A stretch of DNA of 19,222 bases. It comes from an uncultured Eubacteriales bacterium (GTDB lineage: Bacteria; Bacillota; Clostridia; Christensenellales; UBA1242). The translations under genes and the position numbers were made by a program. The notes below the pieces were generated by a model, which was given only the letters and a program-made list of their open reading frames with translations, was not told the origin of the DNA and made no database searches. Position 1 is the first letter of the stretch. The number at the start of each line of letters is the position of its first letter. This document shows positions 14,512 through 19,222 of this stretch, piece after piece. The stretch spans positions 1-19,222 of the forward strand of contig CARBWQ010000005.1 of the NCBI GenBank assembly GCA_948949055.1. The letters run 5' to 3'.

Positions 14512-14934
14512 TTATAGACCTTTTAAAACCTCTTGAACTTTTCTCATATCACATTTGCCAGCGAAATTAGCTTTAAAGTGTTTCATTACACTTGGCACGC
14601 TTCGGTCTTCAAGAGAGAGAATTTCTGCCTTAATCTCTTCATCGCTCATCTGCTTTGGAAGATATTTTTCTGCCAAACTAATTTGTGCAGTAATATTTTC
14701 TACCTCAGCTTGATTTCCAACTTTTTCATAGCCCTCTTTCTCATCAGCAAGCTCTTTAATAGTTTTTTGCAAAATGCTTGAAATATCAGCGTCTGCAATC
14801 TCTTCACCCTTTTCGCGTTTTCTAATCTCTTCAAGTTTGATCTTGTTTAGTAGCACAGAATAAAAGCTTCTACTAACTGCGTCTTTATCTCTCATTGCTT
14901 GAATATTTGCTTTTTTAATTTCTTCGTAAATCAT
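14512..14934 (-). CDS. yqeY: GatB/YqeY domain protein
   Basis: 140 aa, all helical. Matches the YqeY family: conserved opening IKKANIQAMRDKDAVSRSFYSVLLN, the middle KEGYEK and AEKYLPKQMSDEEI, and the C-terminal MKHFKANFAGKCDMRKVQEVLK. The fold is that of the GatB C-terminal tRNA-binding tail; proposed roles are tRNA-related or protease-linked, not settled. YqeY is often found next to rpsU, which is absent here. Strong AAAGGAG site and promoter upstream; the phosphoesterase gene follows directly in the same operon. Confidence 0.9.
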   Translation of the reverse strand: MIYEEIKKANIQAMRDKDAVSRSFYSVLLNKIKLEEIRKREKGEEIADADISSILQKTIKELADEKEGYEKVGNQAEVENITAQISLAEKYLPKQMSDEEIKAEILSLEDRSVPSVMKHFKANFAGKCDMRKVQEVLKGL

Positions 14935-14961
14935 ATATACTCCTTTAAATTTAATAAGATT

Positions 14962-14990
14962 ATTTTAATATATTTTTAAATAATTGTCTA
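14962..14990 (-). promoter_or_regulatory. Sigma-A promoter of the yqeY-phosphoesterase operon
   Basis: On the minus strand: -35 TAGACA (14985-14990), 17-nt spacer, -10 TAAAAT (14962-14967). Leader about 28 nt with AAAGGAG. Back to back with the divergent promoter at 15009-15037. Confidence 0.7.
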
Positions 14991-15008
14991 CCAAATTAAA
15001 GATTAATA

Positions 15009-15037
15009 TTGACAAATTTAAGCGAATAACATATAAT
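15009..15037 (+). promoter_or_regulatory. Consensus sigma-A promoter, leaderless geometry
   Basis: Perfect -35 TTGACA (15009-15014), 17-nt spacer, perfect -10 TATAAT (15032-15037), six nucleotides AAACCC, then ATG 15044. The expected +1 is the start codon A, and there is no ribosome binding site. Confidence 0.85.
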
Positions 15038-15043
15038 AAACCC

Positions 15044-15478
15044 ATGAAAGATTTAAGAAAACGAAAATATAAAGTAAAAGATTTGTATGTTGCGAAAATC
15101 GAAAAGGTCACTGACATAAAGTATGAAAGCATTTGTGAATTCAGTTGGGGGCATTCCAATGTGTCAGGCTTGCGATTAATATGCTTTGATAAGAAAAACA
15201 ATGATCGCAAAATTTTCACATCTCCAAGTTTATTCGACTCAAATATAGTAAGCAAAGTTTTAGAAACAGACGAAAGAGGCACGCTCTATGTAAGAAAAAT
15301 GGGTCACCTTTTTGCAACTTGCAAATTTAAAAAATCATTTAACATGAAAAAACTGACTTATGAGCAAGTTTTAAAACTTGAAAATGTGATAAATGAAAAC
15401 TATAACAAAAAGCAAAATAGCAACTCTTCAAGCACTCCTGACATTGAAGAACTTGATGACCTTAGCGAATATTATTAA
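15044..15478 (+). CDS. Unknown 144-aa protein, paralogue of the next plus-strand gene
   Basis: Not recognised. Starts MKDLRKRKYKVKDLYVAKI. An alternative ATG at 14984 lies upstream of the -35 element, so I start at 15044. The next gene begins MKDIEKRKYSIKNLYFVKL and aligns also in the middle (NIVSKVLETDERGTLYVRKM with KIVDSVNEFNKSGDLLIKEL) and in a C-terminal helix (KLTYEQVLKLENVINENY with KLNYNKILEIEKKVTRRA). The family is beta-rich then helical, with a disordered acidic tail (IEELDDLSEYY). Cytosolic, no membrane segment. The strong promoter without leader suggests constitutive transcription. Confidence 0.72.
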   Translation: MKDLRKRKYKVKDLYVAKIEKVTDIKYESICEFSWGHSNVSGLRLICFDKKNNDRKIFTSPSLFDSNIVSKVLETDERGTLYVRKMGHLFATCKFKKSFNMKKLTYEQVLKLENVINENYNKKQNSNSSSTPDIEELDDLSEYY

Positions 15479-15483
15479 TACTT

Positions 15484-15513
15484 AAAAGCCTTAAAGGGCT
15501 TTTTTATTTTAAG
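15484..15513 (+). terminator. Rho-independent terminator between the paralogues
   Basis: AAAAGCC (15484-15490) pairs with GGCTTTT (15497-15503) around TTAAAG, followed by TTTATTTT. Confidence 0.8.
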
Positions 15514-15599
15514 AAATTAAAGATAACTCCTCTTTTTTGTTTATAAAAAGCTTAAAATTTCATATTATATGAATGAATTTAATATGATATTGATTTTAA

Positions 15600-15628
15600 T
15601 TGACAATATTATAATAATAAGCTAAAAT
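15600..15628 (+). promoter_or_regulatory. Sigma-A promoter of the second paralogue
   Basis: -35 TTGACA (15600-15605), 17-nt spacer, -10 TAAAAT (15623-15628). The expected +1 is about 15635, giving a very short leader with GAGG before ATG 15650. Confidence 0.75.
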
Positions 15629-15649
15629 TATGTAGAAATGAGGCGAATA

Positions 15650-16078
15650 ATGAAAGATATAGAAAAAAGAAAGTACTCTATCAAAAATTTATATTTCGTT
15701 AAACTAGCAGTTCTCGAAAAAAAACAACTAGAAAACATGCCAGTCTTTTATTTTAGCTATAAAATTCAAAATTTTACATTTATTGCTAATCGTGACAAAA
15801 GAGATGATTATTCTTATTATAAACGTTACTATTACACTGTCCCAAGTATTCACAAATCAAAAATTGTTGATAGTGTAAATGAATTTAATAAATCTGGCGA
15901 TCTTCTTATTAAAGAATTAACTCCATTTACTGATTTAGTAAAAACAAAAAAACGAAAACTTAACTATAACAAAATACTTGAAATTGAAAAGAAAGTTACT
16001 AGACGAGCAAACTCACAATCTGATTTAAATGATCCAAAGGAAGATGATCAAGATTATGAAATAATTGATCTCGATTAA
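15650..16078 (+). CDS. Unknown 142-aa protein, second paralogue
   Basis: Same family as the preceding gene: N-terminal block MKDIEKRKYSIKNLYFVKL, a central Tyr/Lys-rich stretch (DDYSYYKRYYYTVPS) replacing the less aromatic middle of its sister, a shared helix (KLNYNKILEIEKKV) and an acidic tail (EDDQDYEIIDLD). I chose ATG 15650 because it aligns with the sister's start and has GAGG six nt upstream; ATG 15638 would add MRRI and sit only about 3 nt from the expected +1. Function unknown. The pair is a local duplication with marked divergence, each copy with its own promoter and terminator. Confidence 0.7.
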   Translation: MKDIEKRKYSIKNLYFVKLAVLEKKQLENMPVFYFSYKIQNFTFIANRDKRDDYSYYKRYYYTVPSIHKSKIVDSVNEFNKSGDLLIKELTPFTDLVKTKKRKLNYNKILEIEKKVTRRANSQSDLNDPKEDDQDYEIIDLD

Positions 16079-16090
16079 ATGGTCAAAAAA

Positions 16091-16119
16091 AACAGGGCTT
16101 AATAAAGTCCTGTATTTTT
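16091..16119. terminator. Bidirectional terminator between convergent genes
   Basis: ACAGGGCTT pairs with AAGTCCTGT (one G.T) around a short AT loop. T runs follow on the plus side (ATTTTT) and, better, on the minus side (run of eight T). Confidence 0.82.
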
Positions 16120-16126
16120 AATTATT

Positions 16127-16420
16127 TTATTGCATTTCTGATTCATTACAGCCATCAACAACACTATTATCACTCTTCACTTCATCAATTGGCTCATTTT
16201 TAAGAAATTTTTCATAATTTTCATCGATTTCTTTGATAAGTTCTTCCTTAGTTTTTACCTTGCCAGCCTTCTTATCTTTTCTATATTGCCAAGAAAACTT
16301 GATATAGAATATAAAATTGTCTACCATATCATAAACTGGTGAAACCACCTTTACAAAGCCATCCCAAAGTGATTCATCTCTTTCATTTAACATTCTTGGT
16401 CTATATCTATCTCTTTCCAT
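16127..16420 (-). CDS. Hypothetical 97-aa protein
   Basis: Not recognised. I start at ATG 16420 (MERDRYRPRML), with AAGGAG seven nt upstream; a longer reading frame back to 16441 would need a TTG start overlapping that site. The sequence has an Arg-rich N-terminus, an amphipathic middle (FVKVVSPVYDMVDNFIFYIKF) that could lie along a membrane, a very charged Lys/Glu helix, and an acidic C-terminus. No signal peptide. Driven by its own near-perfect promoter, divergent from tRNA-Met. Confidence 0.65.
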   Translation of the reverse strand: MERDRYRPRMLNERDESLWDGFVKVVSPVYDMVDNFIFYIKFSWQYRKDKKAGKVKTKEELIKEIDENYEKFLKNEPIDEVKSDNSVVDGCNESEMQ

Positions 16421-16443
16421 AACACTACTCCTTAATTGCAAAT

Positions 16444-16472
16444 ATTATAACATACAAAATACTAACTGTCAA
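16444..16472 (-). promoter_or_regulatory. Consensus sigma-A promoter of the 97-aa gene
   Basis: On the minus strand: -35 TTGACA (16467-16472), 17-nt spacer, -10 TATAAT (16444-16449). Leader of about 16 nt holding AAGGAG. Confidence 0.9.
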
Positions 16473-16496
16473 TACCAATTTTTTTTGAAAATTTAC

Positions 16497-16525
16497 TTGA
16501 CAATAGCTTTTTATTCATGTATAAT
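16497..16525 (+). promoter_or_regulatory. Consensus sigma-A promoter of tRNA-Met
   Basis: -35 TTGACA (16497-16502), 17-nt spacer, -10 TATAAT (16520-16525), about 7 nt of expected 5' leader before the tRNA at 16539. Confidence 0.9.
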
Positions 16526-16538
16526 GTGTGGAGTATAT

Positions 16539-16615
16539 GGCAGCATAGCTCAGCTGGCTAGAGCGCACGATTCATACTCGTGAGGTCACTGGTTCGATCC
16601 CAGTTGCTGCTACCA
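16539..16615 (+). tRNA. Elongator tRNA-Met(CAU), CCA encoded
   Basis: Acceptor GGCAGCA pairs with TGCTGCT (first pair G.U), followed by A and CCA. D-arm TAGCTCAGCTGGCTAGAGC; anticodon stem CACGA/TCGTG around TTCATAC (anticodon CAU); T-arm ACTGG-TTCGATC-CCAGT. It matches Bacillus-type elongator tRNA-Met (same D-arm and G1.U72). The initiator tRNA would lack a paired first position and carry GGG/CCC anticodon-stem pairs, not seen here. Confidence 0.94.
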
Positions 16616-16619
16616 TAAG

Positions 16620-16646
16620 GATTGGAATTAGTCCAATCTTTTTTTT
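16620..16646 (+). terminator. Rho-independent terminator of tRNA-Met
   Basis: GATTGGA (16620-16626) pairs with TCCAATC (16632-16638) around ATTAG, followed by a run of eight T. Confidence 0.92.
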
Positions 16647-16693
16647 GTTATATTTGTTTAAGTTAAACAACCTATCGCTATTTAATATTTCAA

Positions 16694-17581
16694 TTATTTT
16701 TTTATCTTTCTTTTTTGTTTGAACTTTACTATAAATATTGAAATCCCACATGCTGAGAGAGGAATTCCTACTGCAAAGAATAACCACCAACCTTTATTTA
16801 TGATTGTAAGCGAAATTTCAATTTGATTTTCGCTTGTCAATTTATCGCCATCAACTATCCAAACATGATGATACTTGTTGTCTGTTCCATGATAAGATAG
16901 ATTCCCATTGGTTTTAAGTCTTTGCGAGTAAGTAGCATAATTATATATAAATTGAGGTTGATAACTATCTTTTAGCTTACTCTCAAAAGACAAACCATCA
17001 GCTGAACTTAAATATCTATCCTTATAGACATTGCCAACGAGTTTCTCTTCGCCAGTGTTTATTTTTGCTGAAAATGGAAAAAGCCCATGACTTGACGATT
17101 TGGTAAAGAAGATATTCCCACCTCTTTTAGGCTTACTCTCCTCTTTGTCATTACTGCTTGAAGATGGATGATAATAATTCCATGCACCGGAAGAAGTAAA
17201 TATCATTTCAAAACCTACATAATCACCCTTTTCATTATAGCAAACATCTGTAAGAATGACACCCTGATTGATTTTATATTCCTCAACTGGATTTTTTACA
17301 TATAAAATTGCATAGCTGAACAAAAATTCATTTCTTATTTCATTAACCTCTTCAATAAGATTTCTTCTAAAAGTAATCTCTTCTTTAAGAGAAGATGCCA
17401 TTTTATTTATACTTTTGCTATCTACTCCAAAACGAATTGATTGTGTCATTCCACCATTTGAGGACTGCTCTAAGGATAACATAATATAATTATCTCTTAT
17501 TTGTGGAGAAGATGTCTTATTGCAACCACAAAAAAAAGATAAAGAGAATATCAATATGAAAGATAAAAACAACTTTTTCAT
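16694..17581 (-). CDS. Exported lipoprotein-like protein with C-terminal membrane anchor, unknown
   Basis: 295 aa, not recognised. N-terminal signal (MKKLFLSFILIFSLSFF) ends in CGC, so C20 may be lipidated (weak lipobox). The exported part (about 21-262) is beta-rich with many aromatic and Ser residues and a low-complexity stretch (SSSSNDKEESKPKRGG). It ends in a helix (about 264-287) and a Lys/Arg-rich cytosolic tail. The order signal - beta-rich region - helix - basic tail is the same as in the 223-aa gene at 5667, although the sequences are not clearly similar. Lies 37 nt behind the large surface protein gene with no terminator between, so co-transcription is likely. Ribosome binding site is poor. 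Confidence 0.65.
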   Translation of the reverse strand: MKKLFLSFILIFSLSFFCGCNKTSSPQIRDNYIMLSLEQSSNGGMTQSIRFGVDSKSINKMASSLKEEITFRRNLIEEVNEIRNEFLFSYAILYVKNPVEEYKINQGVILTDVCYNEKGDYVGFEMIFTSSGAWNYYHPSSSSNDKEESKPKRGGNIFFTKSSSHGLFPFSAKINTGEEKLVGNVYKDRYLSSADGLSFESKLKDSYQPQFIYNYATYSQRLKTNGNLSYHGTDNKYHHVWIVDGDKLTSENQIEISLTIINKGWWLFFAVGIPLSACGISIFIVKFKQKRKIKK

Positions 17582-17618
17582 ATTATAAGATATTCTCTTT
17601 ATTTATTTTAATGCTAAG

Positions 17619-19222
17619 TTATTTAATAGATGCTACAAATCTTCCATTATCTTCTTTAATAGTAAGTTTTGTATCACCCTTGCATTGAATTTCGACATTC
17701 TTTAATTCTTGAACAACAATATTGATTGCTGTGCCAGAATTATTTGTCGCATAGTTTGTACCAAAGTCAGTTGGATCTGATTGGCAACTTCTAACTATTG
17801 GTTGGCCTGTAACAGTTTCAACAAGAGTGTTAATTGTTCCACCAGAGATTTGATATACAATTCCACTGGAAATGAAATTACCTCGACTTGCCTCGGTTGT
17901 TATTCTACCATTATTATATAGATATTCAAGAGTACCATTTATATTTGTAATAGTAATGCCTGCAAAATACCCAGTCAAACTAACCACACTGCTTACTCTT
18001 GTAGCAAGAATTAAGTCACCATCATTTCCACACATTGATATACTTCCGATATTAGTAAGAGTTATACCAGCCATGTAATAAATATTATTATTTACAGCGA
18101 CATTAATTTGCTTATGTCCTTTGTTGAAACAGTTTGTTATACTGCCACGTTGTCCGTTTTGATTTGCATTGAATAAGACAATTCCTGCATAACCAAAATT
18201 GAAGCTAAGTTGCTGTGGCATATTAAATGCAAATACACTTTGATTGTTGCAATTTTGTATAGTACCAAAGTTTACACCAGCAACGCCACCTACAAACACA
18301 TTATTATCAATGCTTGTTACATTACCTGAAATTGATATATCAAAGTTTGTTATATTTACCTTATCTATTGTTCCATAGTTGAAAACGCAGATAGGTGCAA
18401 ATATAGCACTTGTTGAATTTAACTTATTATAACTTATTTGATAATCAATATTAAGATTCTTTATATCGCCACCTGCTGAAATAGTGTGGAATAATGAAGA
18501 ATAATAATCAAAGCTTAAATCGGTCTTACCAATTAAACTATTGCCATACTTTTCCATTTCGATTAGTTCTGATGAGAACACTTTTATATTAAAGCCATTT
18601 CCATTTATATGAGCATTAAGCACTCTGCTTTCATAATCAAGCCCAGAAAGGCTAGCGACATCAATTTCAAGGTTTGCATTCAAAGCAAAATATACATCGC
18701 TTGTATTTCTTAATGAAATATTTAAGAAATCGGTAGCATTTGCAATAATATATGGATTTTCTTCACTTCCATTTCCACCAGAGAATGGACTGCAATCAAT
18801 AGGCCCACTTTCAAACACAACTTCTTCACTGAATATTGAAATATTTGAAGATTCTTCCTCAATTAGTCTTGCCTTCAATTTAAAACCATTATTGGAGATT
18901 ATGCCTCTATTTTTTGGGCAGTAGTAATTATTGTCGACAAAGGCTGTTTCAATCCTGCCTGCAAAATTAACACTTACATAATAGTTATATTTATTTTCAT
19001 TATCATTCGTCCAGTTCCATTCAAAACGTTTAAGCTGATCATTCCAGTTGATTTCAAGCCCATCTACTTCTGTAACAATTGGATTCAATATTTCCTCATC
19101 GCTAAATAACAATTTTTTAATATTTACTTCACTATTGCTTTGAGCATCTTGTGCTTGGAAGGTTATACTTACAATATTGTCTGGAATAACCAAAGTCTTG
19201 TTTTCAGACGAATTTTTGAAGG
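17619..19222 (-). CDS. GLUG/beta-helix-type surface protein, partial (5' end outside window)
   Basis: At least 534 codons; the frame stays open to 19222, and the TTG at 19191-19193 is an internal Leu, so the N-terminus is missing. The first 130 residues seen look like an Ig/fibronectin-like domain (WNDQLKRFEWNWTNDNENKY). Then comes the GGNGSEENPYIIANATDFLN entry typical of GLUG-type extracellular beta-helices. Next come repeated turns such as VGGVAGVNFGTIQNCNNQS, SITNCFNKG, MAGITLTNIGSISMCGNDG and FAGITITNINGTLEYLYNNG. No membrane anchor or sortase motif at the C-terminus. Probably secreted or wall-associated, role in adhesion unknown. The lipoprotein-like gene follows 37 nt downstream. Confidence 0.75.
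   Translation of the reverse strand, partial: FKNSSENKTLVIPDNIVSITFQAQDAQSNSEVNIKKLLFSDEEILNPIVTEVDGLEINWNDQLKRFEWNWTNDNENKYNYYVSVNFAGRIETAFVDNNYYCPKNRGIISNNGFKLKARLIEEESSNISIFSEEVVFESGPIDCSPFSGGNGSEENPYIIANATDFLNISLRNTSDVYFALNANLEIDVASLSGLDYESRVLNAHINGNGFNIKVFSSELIEMEKYGNSLIGKTDLSFDYYSSLFHTISAGGDIKNLNIDYQISYNKLNSTSAIFAPICVFNYGTIDKVNITNFDISISGNVTSIDNNVFVGGVAGVNFGTIQNCNNQSVFAFNMPQQLSFNFGYAGIVLFNANQNGQRGSITNCFNKGHKQINVAVNNNIYYMAGITLTNIGSISMCGNDGDLILATRVSSVVSLTGYFAGITITNINGTLEYLYNNGRITTEASRGNFISSGIVYQISGGTINTLVETVTGQPIVRSCQSDPTDFGTNYATNNSGTAINIVVQELKNVEIQCKGDTKLTIKEDNGRFVASIK

Noticed and set aside
14984..15043. Longer N-terminus (MSTKLKIN...) for the first paralogue
   Set aside because: It spans the promoter -35 and -10 elements, is not matched in the sister protein and has no ribosome binding site.
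16421..16441. Longer start of the 97-aa gene
   Set aside because: It would need a TTG start and would overlap the AAGGAG site that fits ATG 16420.
16539..16615. Initiator tRNA-fMet or tRNA-Ile(CAU)
   Set aside because: The body matches Bacillus elongator tRNA-Met, including G1.U72 and D-arm; initiator features are absent.

Overview
The window is AT-rich DNA from a low-GC Bacillota, most likely an uncultured Clostridia-type bacterium. Supporting signs are a recognisable Spo0A orthologue, strong AGGAG-type ribosome binding sites, many TTGACA-17-TATAAT promoters with U-tract hairpin terminators, tRNA genes with encoded CCA, and Gram-positive style lipoproteins. UGA is not read as Trp in any gene. 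No rRNA, CRISPR array, transposase, integrase or phage structural module is visible.

Layout. (1) 32-4301, minus strand: a compact operon of a CE15-like esterase, an inositol-monophosphatase/serine-hydrolase fusion and a sugar-phosphate-isomerase-like TIM barrel. Upstream of it lie a YgjV-like membrane protein and an unknown 121-aa protein. (2) 4472-4816: two exact 134-bp tandem copies of a foldback element joined to the 3' end of tRNA-Leu(UAG), with element termini that resemble the tRNA's own 3' end. (3) 5168-8398, plus strand: two small membrane or exported proteins of unknown function and a 658-aa coiled-coil protein that ends in a phage tail-fibre-like domain. (4) 8535-11325, plus strand: a four-gene operon of an APH-fold kinase, a nucleotidyltransferase, a MazG-like pyrophosphohydrolase and a P-loop kinase. 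It looks like small-molecule or nucleotide modification and clean-up. (5) 11418-14934, minus strand: spo0A, a secreted lipoprotein with beta-propeller-like repeats, and a metallophosphoesterase/YqeY pair. (6) 15044-16420: two tandem paralogues of an unknown family and a short unknown protein on the other strand. (7) 16539-19222: elongator tRNA-Met, then on the minus strand a membrane-anchored lipoprotein-like gene and the 3' part of a GLUG/beta-helix surface protein that runs off the window.

Standout observations. Three genes have sigma-A promoters placed so that the predicted transcription start falls exactly on the ATG (leaderless mRNAs), all with the same 17-bp spacer and 6-nt discriminator. 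Spo0A carries Glu at the phospho-acceptor Asp position and has lost one acidic-pocket residue, yet keeps an intact DNA-binding domain. The tRNA-Leu-linked foldback repeat is not explained by any standard feature. The IMPase-hydrolase fusion and the orphan tail-fibre-like protein, whose Shine-Dalgarno lies inside a hairpin, are also worth a second look. No complete new multi-gene system can be demonstrated from the sequence alone.
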